64,000 nt of DNA from contig NZ_RCZM01000007.1 in assembly GCF_006438965.1 (NCBI RefSeq), positions 118,565 through 182,564 on the forward strand, written 5' to 3'. The DNA comes from Pedococcus bigeumensis (GTDB lineage Bacteria; Actinomycetota; Actinomycetes; Actinomycetales; Dermatophilaceae). Below are positions 47,344-55,673 of the stretch, piece after piece; position 1 is the stretch's first letter; every line of letters starts with the position of its first letter. The translations under genes were made by a program, and so were the position numbers. The notes beneath the pieces are model-generated. The model saw nothing but the letters and a program-made list of their open reading frames with translations. It did not search any database and had not been told where the DNA came from.

Positions 47344-47862
47344 TTATGCGATCGTGGTGTTCGCCAGCGACACGAGAGTCCAGATCACCAAGGCCGCCGC
47401 AATGCCCGGCATGATCCACCCTGGTCGCGTCCGGGCACGCCACAGCGACCAGATGGCGACGAATGCCAGCAGGATGCCGAACACGATGCTGCCAACGTGG
47501 CCGAGGTCGGTCAACGGCCGCGCCTCTTTACATACGGGCGGGCAGTAGACAATCGGGTAGCCGTTGGTGAGCGCCGCCCAGCCGGCGCCGAGGATCCCGG
47601 CGCTGGCGACGCCGCTGCCGTTGCCCTGCGCGCCCGCCATGAAGGAAATCGCCCACCAGAGCTGGATGAGCGCAATGCCGACAAGCGTTGTCGCTTCGGT
47701 CAGACTCAGCGTTCCGTGCAGGTCGAACAGGCCGACGCCGAAATCGATGGTGATGTGCAACGCGCTGACGAACATCGTCGCTAGTCCGACCCAGAGCCAT
47801 ACCGGCATCCGCCAGTCGCGGCCGGACCACGCGAGTTGTTCAGGATGGGAACACGCCGTCAT
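47344..47862 (-). CDS. Membrane protein of unknown function
   Basis: 172-residue protein with four to five helices (about residues 20–40, 52–72, 82–98, 118–136, 147–166). No domain recognised. It contains YPIVYCPPVCKE between helices. ATG 47862 overlaps the stop of the upstream membrane gene (ATGA), so both form an operon. Confidence 0.75.
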   Translation of the reverse strand: MTACSHPEQLAWSGRDWRMPVWLWVGLATMFVSALHITIDFGVGLFDLHGTLSLTEATTLVGIALIQLWWAISFMAGAQGNGSGVASAGILGAGWAALTNGYPIVYCPPVCKEARPLTDLGHVGSIVFGILLAFVAIWSLWRARTRPGWIMPGIAAALVIWTLVSLANTTIA

Positions 47863-48521
47863 TGCTTGCGGTCTTCCGGCTGGGCGAGGAGGGCAACCGC
47901 GAACGCGGCGATTGTCGCGGCAAAGACCGCGACCGAGAGCGGGAGCAAGGAGGTGAACTGCAACGGCAGCATGCAGAGCACCCAGACCCCGACCGCGAGA
48001 ACGGGATAACGCCGCCAGGCCGTCCAGCACCCCGCACGGGCGACGGCCACGCCGGCCAAAATGAACCCGACGGCGGTCAGCAGCGTCGCGAGAACGAACA
48101 GCGTGATCGCGACCCGGCCGGCGGGGTCGTCCAGGCGGGCGTCGCGAAAGGTCAGGCTGACCGCGTGGGCGGCGACGTAGACGATGCTGCCCGCCACCGC
48201 CATCCACGCGCCGATGCGGCCAGGTCGGCTCGCTCCGACCGCCCCGCTGCGCGCGAACGCGACGAGAGTGACGACGAACAGGGCCTGAGTTAGTCCCCAG
48301 GTCAGCGAGGTCGCGGTGGCCAGCGATCCGGAGAACGGGAAGTTGAGCCGGTCGTCAGGCACTGTGGAGATGCTGCGATACGCAGCGGCGATGATCCCGC
48401 CGTCGAGCTGTACCCCTGCATACACCAGAGCGGCGGCTCCGGGTAGGAGCTGGCTGATGGTGCGGGTCTTTGAGCGGTTGGTTGCCGTGCTTGTGGCCGG
48501 TGCATCGAGATGGGTGGTCAC
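47859..48521 (-). CDS. Membrane protein of unknown function
   Basis: 220-residue protein with six predicted helices and a polar N-terminus (HLDAPATSTATNRSKTR). GTG 48521 is chosen because AAGGAG lies six bases upstream; ATG 48536 would place that site inside the gene. It is divergent from the histidine kinase (48 bases between starts), so the two-component system may control it. Confidence 0.75.
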   Translation of the reverse strand: MTTHLDAPATSTATNRSKTRTISQLLPGAAALVYAGVQLDGGIIAAAYRSISTVPDDRLNFPFSGSLATATSLTWGLTQALFVVTLVAFARSGAVGASRPGRIGAWMAVAGSIVYVAAHAVSLTFRDARLDDPAGRVAITLFVLATLLTAVGFILAGVAVARAGCWTAWRRYPVLAVGVWVLCMLPLQFTSLLPLSVAVFAATIAAFAVALLAQPEDRKQ

Positions 48522-48569
48522 GGGGATCTCCTTCATTGAGCGGACGCCGTCCACGCTAGGAAGGAGAAG

Positions 48570-50621
48570 GTGGCAAACGCATCGGCGGCACCACCTCAAT
48601 CCGATGGAGTGGTGACACTGATGCCCTCGGGGCCCTGCAGCAGCCATGATGAGCAGGTGCGTGCAACCCAGCCCGGCGTGGTGGCCTCAGCGTGTCTGGG
48701 GTTGGCGGTGCTCGCCGAGGTGGGGGCAGTGGTGCTGCCCTGGGGTCTGAGGTCGCCGTACGACACGATCTTCTTCGCCGTCTACAACCTGACGGTGACA
48801 GCTGTAGGCGCGCTGATTGTGAGCCGAATGCCCGGCCACCCGGTCGGCTGGATCCTCTGCCTCTTCGGGCTGCAGGGTGCGGTGACCTCCGAGCTAGCGA
48901 TCGGGTGGGGCCTGCGCGCCGTTGACGAGGGCTGGAGCGGCGGTGAGGTCGCCCAGTGGGTCGGGCTGGTGAGCTGGTGTCCTGGAGCCTTGATGTGGGT
49001 GCTCGCCCTGCTCTACAGCCCTACCGGCCGATTGCCCGACCGCAGGTGGCGAATCGCGGTATGGGCCGCAGTCGCAGGCACGTCGGCCTACGTCGTCGGC
49101 TGGTCGTTCAGCCCGTCGTCGGTCAATGCCCTCACCGGGGAGCTCAACCGATTTGCCGTCGACTGGTTGCCAGGCCAGCAGCTCACCGTCGTTGGGGGGG
49201 TGCTGCTGTCGCTGTCGGCCGCAGGTGCGGCAGTGTCGCTGGTGGTGCGGTTCCGTCACGCAGACCGGACCGTGCGTCAACAACTCAAGTGGGTGGGCTT
49301 CGCGGGAGTCCTGCTCGCGCTCATGCTGCCCGTGTCCATCGTCCTGTGGAGCGTGTCTCCGATCGTCCGCGTCGTGTCGCCTCTCGTGCTGTCGGCGATG
49401 GTCATCGGGCTCGGCGCTGCGGTGCTGCGGTATCGGCTCTTCGACGTCGACCTGATCATCTTGCGGTCGGTGGCCTACGCCTGCGTTTCGGTCTTCGTCC
49501 TGACGGTGTATGCGGGAGTCAGCGTCTCTCTGGGCATTGTCGTCGGCAGGTCGTCGGCTTGGCAGGTGGCCGCAGCGACCCTGGCAGCGGCAGCGCTCTT
49601 CCGTCCTGCCTTGCGCGCGGTGCGGCTCGTCCTGGACAGGAGGTTCGACCGCGACGGCCATTCCGCCCGGCTGCGGGTCGACAGTTTCCTCGAGGGCCTC
49701 AGATCGGGCACCGAGCAGCCTGACCGGATCCAGGACGTGCTCCGGGAGGCGCTGCGTGACCCGCAGCTGCGCCTGTTGCTGTTCCTGCCGGCGTCTGGTG
49801 GATTCGCCGACCTGCGCGGCCGGGCGGCAGAACTCGACCCCGGCCTGGCTGTCGTACGGCTGGAGCGTGCCGGTGTCCCGGAAGCCGTGGTCCAGTACCT
49901 CGACACCGGCGACCCGGCCCGACCATCGCGAGTTCGTCATCTGGTGGAGCACGGTCGACTGGCACTGCAGGTGGCGCGGTTGGGCGTCGAGCTCAACCGC
50001 CAGCTCGACGAGCTCGATCGGTCACGGGCGCGCATCGCGGGGGCCGCGGATGAGGAGCGCCGCCGGATCCAGCGCGACCTGCATGACGGTGCTCAACAGT
50101 GGCTGGTGACCGTCGGCCTAGGGCTGCGTGGGATCGAGGGCAGGCTGCGCACCACCGGTGCACACGAGGACGCGGATCGCGTGGACGGGCTGGTCGCAGA
50201 TCTGGCGGCGACGATCGAGGAGCTGCGTAGGCTCGCCCACCGGTTGCCCCCGCCTCAGCTCGACTTGGGGATCGCCGCGGCTTTCCGGGAGCTTGCGGGA
50301 CGTTCACCCATCCCCGTCATCGTGGATGCCGATCCCGAGCGTCTGGATCGCAGCACGGAGACGACCGCCTACTTCGTCGGATGCGAGGGCCTCACCAACG
50401 TCATCAAGCACGCGCGAGCCACAGCGGTCACCATGCGAGTCGTGCGCCAAAACGGCTCGCTGGTCGTCTCCGTCGCCGATGACGGCGTGGGAGGTGCGCG
50501 GGCGCGGGAGGGGTCCGGATTGGCGGGTCTGGCCGACCGGGTCGCCGCTGTCGGTGGCCGGCTCCACGTGGAGTCAGGCACGCAGGGAACTCTGCTCACC
50601 GCGGAGCTGCCATGCGGGTGA
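48570..50621 (+). CDS. NarL-type sensor histidine kinase
   Basis: 683-residue membrane kinase. The N-terminal half has about eight helices (residues ~35–330) forming the sensor. A linker with helical LARLGVELNRQLDELDRSRARIAGAADEE leads to HisKA_3, RRRIQRDLHDGAQQWLVTVG, with phospho-His505. The ATPase has CEGLTNVIKHARA (N box) and VADDGVGGA, GSGLAGLADRVAAVGG. GTG 48570 follows AGGAAGGAG. The response regulator gene overlaps its end by 10 bases. Signal unknown. Confidence 0.93.
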   Translation: MANASAAPPQSDGVVTLMPSGPCSSHDEQVRATQPGVVASACLGLAVLAEVGAVVLPWGLRSPYDTIFFAVYNLTVTAVGALIVSRMPGHPVGWILCLFGLQGAVTSELAIGWGLRAVDEGWSGGEVAQWVGLVSWCPGALMWVLALLYSPTGRLPDRRWRIAVWAAVAGTSAYVVGWSFSPSSVNALTGELNRFAVDWLPGQQLTVVGGVLLSLSAAGAAVSLVVRFRHADRTVRQQLKWVGFAGVLLALMLPVSIVLWSVSPIVRVVSPLVLSAMVIGLGAAVLRYRLFDVDLIILRSVAYACVSVFVLTVYAGVSVSLGIVVGRSSAWQVAAATLAAAALFRPALRAVRLVLDRRFDRDGHSARLRVDSFLEGLRSGTEQPDRIQDVLREALRDPQLRLLLFLPASGGFADLRGRAAELDPGLAVVRLERAGVPEAVVQYLDTGDPARPSRVRHLVEHGRLALQVARLGVELNRQLDELDRSRARIAGAADEERRRIQRDLHDGAQQWLVTVGLGLRGIEGRLRTTGAHEDADRVDGLVADLAATIEELRRLAHRLPPPQLDLGIAAAFRELAGRSPIPVIVDADPERLDRSTETTAYFVGCEGLTNVIKHARATAVTMRVVRQNGSLVVSVADDGVGGARAREGSGLAGLADRVAAVGGRLHVESGTQGTLLTAELPCG

Positions 50622-51292
50622 TCCTTGTCGAGGACCAAGCATTGCTGCGCGAGGGCCTGGCCGGGTTGTTCCGCGACGCAGGGCACGAGGTCGTCGCCTC
50701 ATTGGGCGATTGCGACGGCCTGGAAGACGCGGTGCGTGAGCACTCGCCACATGTCGTCGTCCTCGACGTCAGAATGCCACCGTCGTTCACCGACGAGGGC
50801 ACCCGTGCGGCAGCCGCGCTCAAGTCGGCCTGGCCCGACCTGGGTGTCGTCCTCCTCTCACAACACATCGAGACGGCCCACAGCGTGGAACTCGCCGGTC
50901 TGGGCGGGTTCGGCTATCTGCTGAAGGACCGAGTGCTCGACGTCTCGGAGTTTCTCGGCGCCGTAGCTCGAGTCGCCGAGGGGGGGTCGGCGCTCGACCC
51001 TCAGGTAACCGCTGCGCTGCTCAACCGGAAGGCTCCCCACGACAGCCTTGCCCAACTCACCGAGCGTGAGCACGAGGTGCTCGGGTTGATGGCGCAGGGG
51101 ATGACGAACACTGGCATCGCGAAACGGCTGGTGCTAAGCGAACGGACCGTCGAGGCCCACGCCCGCCGGCTGCTCCAGAAACTCGACATAGCCGACAGCG
51201 AAGATGCCAACCGGCGGGTTCACGCCGTCCTCCTCCACCTCGGCGTGCGACCACCCGCAACCGCGGAGATGCGACACCTACCGCGGCCCTGA
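50612..51292 (+). CDS. NarL/FixJ-type response regulator
   Basis: 226-residue DNA-binding regulator paired with the kinase. Receiver domain (1–120) with acidic Glu7-Asp8, phospho-acceptor Asp52 in VVVLDVRMP and Lys in LLKDR; LuxR-type helix-turn-helix near 150–210 (LTEREHEVLGLMAQGMTNTG, LVLSERTVEAHARRLLQKL). ATG 50612 overlaps the kinase gene. It may control the divergent membrane-protein operon. Confidence 0.94.
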   Translation: MRVILVEDQALLREGLAGLFRDAGHEVVASLGDCDGLEDAVREHSPHVVVLDVRMPPSFTDEGTRAAAALKSAWPDLGVVLLSQHIETAHSVELAGLGGFGYLLKDRVLDVSEFLGAVARVAEGGSALDPQVTAALLNRKAPHDSLAQLTEREHEVLGLMAQGMTNTGIAKRLVLSERTVEAHARRLLQKLDIADSEDANRRVHAVLLHLGVRPPATAEMRHLPRP

Positions 51293-51429
51293 ACTTGCCT
51301 TTGTGGAAAGCGAGCCAGCCGAAGTTCTGAATCATCGTCGCAACGGTGGTTCCGGATCGACGGTTGATTCGCCGGAATCGCTCGCTGAGTCGTTCTGGGC
51401 GGATAGACGCACCCCTCAGATTTCGTTAT

Positions 51430-51783
51430 CCCGGGGAGCTGCAGCGTCACCTCGTGGTCGGCCCAGACCCAGAAGATGCCGATTCGCAAATGTGCGAGTG
51501 CTGGCGCAATGGCGTCAACGTGGTCGCGGTGATGTCGATTGTCGGGGAAGGCCAAGGTGGGTAGGCGATGCCGCTGGACGCTGAGTGGAGAGCTCGGACG
51601 ACAGCGACGTCGATGGGTGAACTGACTTGGTTGCCGGTGAAGGGCTGGCCGTAGCACTTGGTGGTGGCCTTGGAGCTGGCCGCCCCCTTCGCCTCCACGA
51701 CAAGGCGTTGGCCATCGTTGATCGCATCGATGGCGTCGCGAAGTGCAGGGAGGGGCCGGAACCGTCAATGCTGCCATCGGCAC
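51430..51783 (-). pseudogene. Gene remnant cut by IS481 and frameshifted
   Basis: Right at the IS edge the minus strand reads DAIDAINDGQRLVVEAKG, then TTKCYGQPFTGNQVSSPIDVAVVRAL. The reading then becomes poor but is restored in another frame: RLPTLAFPDNRHHRDHVDAIAPALAHLRIGIFWVWADHEVTLQLP. The VEAKG motif and overall pattern suggest a nuclease-like or effector-like protein of unknown family. It lacks its 5' end, lost at the IS481 insertion at 51784, and carries a separate frameshift near 51580. Confidence 0.6.
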
Positions 51784-52776
51784 CTAGGTGTACTGACCGG
51801 AGAGGTTGGTCAAGCGGCTGATGGGCGTGGCCTTGCCGATCGCGGTATGAGGCCGGTGGTGGTTGTACTGGTGGATCCATGCTGGCAGGGCTTTGCGGCG
51901 AGTGTCTTCGGAGGAATAGAACTTCTTGAACGCCCACCCGTCGGCCATCGTGCGGTGGAAGCGTTCGATCTTGCCGTTGGTTTGGGGTCGGTAGGGCCGG
52001 GTCCGCTTAGGGGTGATGCCCAGCTCGGCGCAGGTGTCGCGCCACAAGTGGCTGCGATATGCGCTGCCGTTGTCGGACAGGACTCGTTCGACGAGCACGC
52101 CTCGGGCCGCGAACCAGGCCACCGCGCGTCGTAGGACCGAGGCCGCGGTGGCGGCTGTTTCGTCGTCGTGGATCTCGGCGTAGGCGACCCGGGAGTGGTC
52201 GTCCAGGACGGTGTGCACGAACGCGGTGCCGAGTTTGGCGTGGTACCAGGGGTTGCGAGGCTTGTTGGGGGTGGCGTCGCGGTTCTTGAGTCCCTGCTTG
52301 CGCCCGACGTAACGCCACCCGCCGCCGTCGGGGACGTTGCCGAGCTTCTTGACGTCCACGTGGAGCAGGGCGCCGGGGTAGGGGTGCTCGTAGCGGCGGA
52401 CCGGTTCGCCGCTGACACGGTCCACATGGCTGAGCCGGTTCAGCCGGCACCGCACCAGCACCGCGTGCACCGTCGAGGCGGCCACGCCGACCTGGTCGGC
52501 GATCGCGACCGGGCCCAGGCGTTGCTTCCAGCGCAGGTGCACGATCTTGCGGACCACTGGTTGGGGGGTGCGGTTCGGGGACCGGTGCGGGCGTGAGGAC
52601 CGGTCGCCCATTCCGGCCTGACCCATCACGGCATACCGGTCGGCCCACCGCTTCGCGGTCGGCCACGACACGTCATACCGTTCCGCGGCCCTGGCCACCG
52701 GCCAGCCTTGGTCGACGATCAGACGAGCCAGCCGCAACCGGGCGCGCGGGGTCAAAGCAGCGTTAGCGTGGGACAC
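51784..52776 (-). CDS. IS481 family transposase
   Basis: 330-residue DDE transposase. Helix-turn-helix near the N-terminus (RARLRLARLIVDQGWPVARAAERYDVSWPTAKRW), then rve core with Asp in LLHVDVKKLG, Asp in VLSDNGSAYRS and Glu in NGKIERFHRTM. GTG 52776 has AGGAGG six bases upstream. The stop TAG is not in the element itself: it is formed by the CCTAGG target duplication after ...GQYT. Confidence 0.94.
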   Translation of the reverse strand: MSHANAALTPRARLRLARLIVDQGWPVARAAERYDVSWPTAKRWADRYAVMGQAGMGDRSSRPHRSPNRTPQPVVRKIVHLRWKQRLGPVAIADQVGVAASTVHAVLVRCRLNRLSHVDRVSGEPVRRYEHPYPGALLHVDVKKLGNVPDGGGWRYVGRKQGLKNRDATPNKPRNPWYHAKLGTAFVHTVLDDHSRVAYAEIHDDETAATAASVLRRAVAWFAARGVLVERVLSDNGSAYRSHLWRDTCAELGITPKRTRPYRPQTNGKIERFHRTMADGWAFKKFYSSEDTRRKALPAWIHQYNHHRPHTAIGKATPISRLTNLSGQYT

Positions 52777-52900
52777 GAAGACCTCCTGGGTGGTGGAGCG
52801 GTTCCTAGACAGCTCCACTCCACGCCCGGAGGTCTTCGCCTATCAAGCACCTTCAGATCGTGTCGTCACACAACCTCAACCAACGTGCCCGGTCAGTACA
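51789..52900 (-). mobile_element. IS481-family insertion sequence
   Basis: 1,112-bp element. The ends TGTACTGACCGG (51789) and CCGGTCAGTACA (52889–52900) are perfect over 12 bases, and the similarity continues to about 22 bases (GTTGGT shared further in). It is flanked by a 6-bp direct repeat CCTAGG (51783–51788 and 52901–52906), matching the NCTAGN target known for IS481. One transposase gene fills it, so the element looks complete and possibly active. Confidence 0.92.
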
Positions 52901-53096
52901 CCTAGGGGCCGCATATGACTCGTTTGGGCTGTGGCTGTTTCCCGGGAACTGGAGCACCGTCTGGGTCTGAGGGAGTGTCACCCGCGTCGGAGGGCCCTAA
53001 GGGGCAAGTAGGCGCGGGTGCTGCGTGTCTAGGACCCCGCGCGGGCTAGGGGGCGTGGCGGCCTGCACGGGACGGGTCAGGCGGCTCGATGCACAG

Positions 53097-53867
53097 TTAG
53101 AAGTCGACGCCGTTGATCGGGAGCATGAGCGGTCCGAGCTGTGCGCTGCGCTTGGCCGCGGTCAAGAGCGCCGGGATGTCACCGTTGAACCTGTTGACGC
53201 CCAACGCCATGCAGACCAGCAGCATCTCGACCGACTTCACCGGCTGGGTCCATTTCAGCAGGACGTCGGTGGGCAGCGCGTCACGCATCGCCTCGATCTG
53301 CGAGTACGTCGCGCGGTCGCCGTGAAATGACCCTCCTTGGACGAGCGTCGGGCCTGCCGCGCCCACTAGTGCTGTGCAGGCCCTTATCTGGTCGTTGGAC
53401 GCGTCGGTCGTGTTGAGCAGCACGCGGACCTTGCGGTGCTGAGGTGCGACGGCCTCGACGACGGCCTGTATCTGCTCACGGATCAGATTGAGGCAGCCCT
53501 CGCCGTTCAGCCCGGGTGCGACGATCAAACCCACCTCTGAAGCGCCCGCGGAGACCAGTTCAAGTGCTTCCAGGGCTAGGTCCGCGGGGTCCTGCTGCCG
53601 CGTGGAGTCATGGAAGGCCAGAGTCGTCACCGCCGCGACGCCGGTCCCGGTCAGCCGCCGGGCGGCCGTGGCCACGTGATCTGGGCGACACAGGACCGCC
53701 GCGAGCCCGACCTCGCCGGCGTAGTCACAACCGCGCTTGAGTTGCCCCTGGTCAACTTCGAGCCCGTACAGACGGTGCTCGAGGGAGGCGGCGAGGGACT
53801 CTTGGGTCAGCACGTCGCGTTCTAGCGGCTCCCTTGACGCAAGCCATGCGGCGTCTAGTGTCAGCAC
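53097..53867 (-). CDS. DeoC-like aldolase-fold protein lacking catalytic residues
   Basis: 256-residue protein with the DeoC (deoxyribose-phosphate aldolase) layout. Where DeoC has the Schiff-base Lys in KTSTG, this protein has TLVQGGSFHG; the EIDMV-type Asp is EVGLI; the GGxRT phosphate loop is KWTQPVKS. It is therefore probably not a normal aldolase; LLKW may still hold one Lys. The GTG start 53867 and the first 26 codons lie in the 1.7-kb repeat, and a truncated copy of them is at 58142–58221. Confidence 0.75.
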   Translation of the reverse strand: MLTLDAAWLASREPLERDVLTQESLAASLEHRLYGLEVDQGQLKRGCDYAGEVGLAAVLCRPDHVATAARRLTGTGVAAVTTLAFHDSTRQQDPADLALEALELVSAGASEVGLIVAPGLNGEGCLNLIREQIQAVVEAVAPQHRKVRVLLNTTDASNDQIRACTALVGAAGPTLVQGGSFHGDRATYSQIEAMRDALPTDVLLKWTQPVKSVEMLLVCMALGVNRFNGDIPALLTAAKRSAQLGPLMLPINGVDF

Positions 53868-54090
53868 GCGTCACCCTCCGTCCGTCTGGCCCCGGAATGG
53901 TCAACATGCCCTTGATACTGCCCCGGACGCGTGCCATCAGCTCTTCGACCCCATCGGGGGCTGGGGCACCTGGCCCCTGAAGTCGCCCCCGCTGCGGGTG
54001 AGGCCTGGCGGATGTTGCTGGACATGGCGACCCTCCGGACCCGGGACTGTCCCGGCACACTCACCGTCCTCGTCGGTGACTGCCCCGACT

Positions 54091-54418
54091 AGAGCCAATG
54101 GTCCTGAACGGCGCTGCGAACGGTCCGAGAAGATCCAGTCGGGGACTTGGGGGCGGAAAGACTGTGAGGATCGCCAATGCAGCCTGAAGGCGATGGGCTG
54201 TGGGTTGGCGACTGCGGGTGTGGCCCCCGGAATGACTGGCTTTGTGCCTTGCTGCGACCTGTCCGCTCGTGGTCACCGGCCCCGGCCCGGTTGGAGGAAC
54301 TGGCCTGATCAGGAGCTTGACCACCTGGCGTTAGCGGCGCCGGATGTGTCTCATCACAGTCCTGCCGAGCCTCCGTCCCGGACCGGAACCACGTCCCGTC
54401 CGGCGAAGGAGAGAACGC
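54091..54418 (+). other. Conserved non-coding leader of IS110 copy 1
   Basis: About 330 bases without a supported gene directly before the transposase, matched at 58448–58775. IS110-group elements encode a bridge RNA in the non-coding end upstream of the transposase, so this is where it should lie. No structure was computed. Confidence 0.45.
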
Positions 54419-55480
54419 ATGAACAGTCTGACCGATCTGCGCGACCTGGTCGATGTCGTCATCGGCGTCGACACCCACGTCCACACCCACTGCGCGGCCG
54501 TGGTCGATGCTGCCACTGGTGGTGTCCTCGACGAGATCACCGTCGAGGCGACAGCCCAGGGCTATGCCGAGCTGGTGGAGTTCGCCAACAACCACCCGAT
54601 GTCGCGGGCTTGGGCGATCGAAGGGACCGGCGGCCACGGCGCCGGTCTGAGTCGTCACCTGCTGGAGTCATCGGAGCTCGTCATCGAGCTGGACCGTCCG
54701 AAGCGGGCTGCGCGCCGAAACGGCGCGAAGACCGATCCCCTTGATGGGATCCGAGCCGCGCGTGAGGCGATGGCTCGACCGCGGTTGGGAACACCTCGCG
54801 CCGGGGGCGAACGCCAAGCACTATCAGTGCTTGTGGCTGCTCGCCGCTCCGCGATCAATGCCTCCACCGAGGCCCAGCAGCAGGTGTTCGGCCTGGTGAT
54901 CGCAGCACCCGAACCCATCCGAGTCAGGTTCCGCGCCCAGAAGCTTGCCGCGATGCTCAACACCGCCGCGAACCTGCGAGTGCATGCCTCCTGGGACACC
55001 GAGACGACCAGCACGGTGGTGCCGCTGCGGACCCTGGCTCGTCGCGCCCACGCGATGCTGAAGGAGGCACGGGAGCTGCAGAAGTCGATCGTGGCCATCA
55101 TCCGCAGCTGGCGCCCTGACCTGCTCGAGGAGTTCGGCGTCGGACCGATCGTGGCCGCGACGGTGTTGTGCGCCTGGTCCCACCCCGGCCGCGTCCATTC
55201 CGAGGCCGCATTCGCGATGCTCGCCGGCGTGGCACCGATCCCGGCCAACAGCGGCCAAATCACCACCCGCTATCGGCTCAACCGATATGGCGACCGGCAG
55301 CTCAACACGGCACTGCACACCGTGGTCCAAAGCCGGATCCAATACCAACCAGCCACCCGCGACTACGTCGCTCGCCGCACTGCCGAAGGCAAGACCAGCC
55401 GCGAGATCAAACGCTGCCTGGCTCGCTACGTCGCACGCGACCTATACCGCCTACTTGAAAGCGGGGGCGCAGCTGCTTGA
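54419..55480 (+). CDS. IS110 family transposase, copy 1
   Basis: 353-residue DEDD transposase. N-terminal RuvC-like domain: VVIGVDTHVHTH (first Asp), WAIEGTGGHGAGLSRHL (Glu), and KTDPLDGIRAARE (paired Asp). The C-terminal Transposase_20 domain reads EEFGVGPIVAATVLCAW, AFAMLAGVAPIPANSGQI, RYRLNRYGDRQLNTALHT with the likely catalytic Ser in this region. GGAGAGAACGC precedes ATG 54419. Intact; 353 residues is slightly short for the family. Confidence 0.93.
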   Translation: MNSLTDLRDLVDVVIGVDTHVHTHCAAVVDAATGGVLDEITVEATAQGYAELVEFANNHPMSRAWAIEGTGGHGAGLSRHLLESSELVIELDRPKRAARRNGAKTDPLDGIRAAREAMARPRLGTPRAGGERQALSVLVAARRSAINASTEAQQQVFGLVIAAPEPIRVRFRAQKLAAMLNTAANLRVHASWDTETTSTVVPLRTLARRAHAMLKEARELQKSIVAIIRSWRPDLLEEFGVGPIVAATVLCAWSHPGRVHSEAAFAMLAGVAPIPANSGQITTRYRLNRYGDRQLNTALHTVVQSRIQYQPATRDYVARRTAEGKTSREIKRCLARYVARDLYRLLESGGAAA

Positions 55481-55502
55481 CGAAGCATAGGAGCTTCGCA
55501 CG

Positions 55503-55541
55503 GTCCTCGGCCTCTGTCCTCGGCCTCTGTCCTCGGCCTCT
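55503..55541. repeat. Three tandem 13-bp repeats
   Basis: GTCCTCGGCCTCT occurs three times in a row without change, immediately past the end of repeat copy 1. It does not occur at the matching place after copy 2. Confidence 0.9.
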
Positions 55542-55673
55542 TGTTAGGCCTCGTGGGCCACGAGACTGGCAGAGGGCTCGTCCGCTGGCGGATCGTCCGA
55601 CCGCTTGGCCTGAGAGAGGCTGGGCTATGCGGGCGAGTGCCCGCTCTGTTGCCGAGGGAGTGGGCAGTCAGGG

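Larger units (their letters stand above)
53788..55501. repeat. 1.7-kb direct repeat, copy 1
   Basis: Matches 58142–59858 in the same orientation. Contents: the first 26 codons of the DeoC-like gene (minus strand), about 220 bases with no gene, about 330 bases of conserved non-coding DNA, the IS110 transposase and 20 bases after it. By eye the last 300 bases of the transposase are almost identical between copies, whereas the 5' part differs at many positions, so identity is mosaic. Confidence 0.93.

Noticed and set aside
53881..54110. Minus-strand frame shared by both 1.7-kb repeat copies (MCRDSPGSGGSPCPATSA)
   Set aside because: Although present in both copies, this reflects the DNA repeat; the translation is Pro/Arg-rich and the reading frame runs through the DeoC start.
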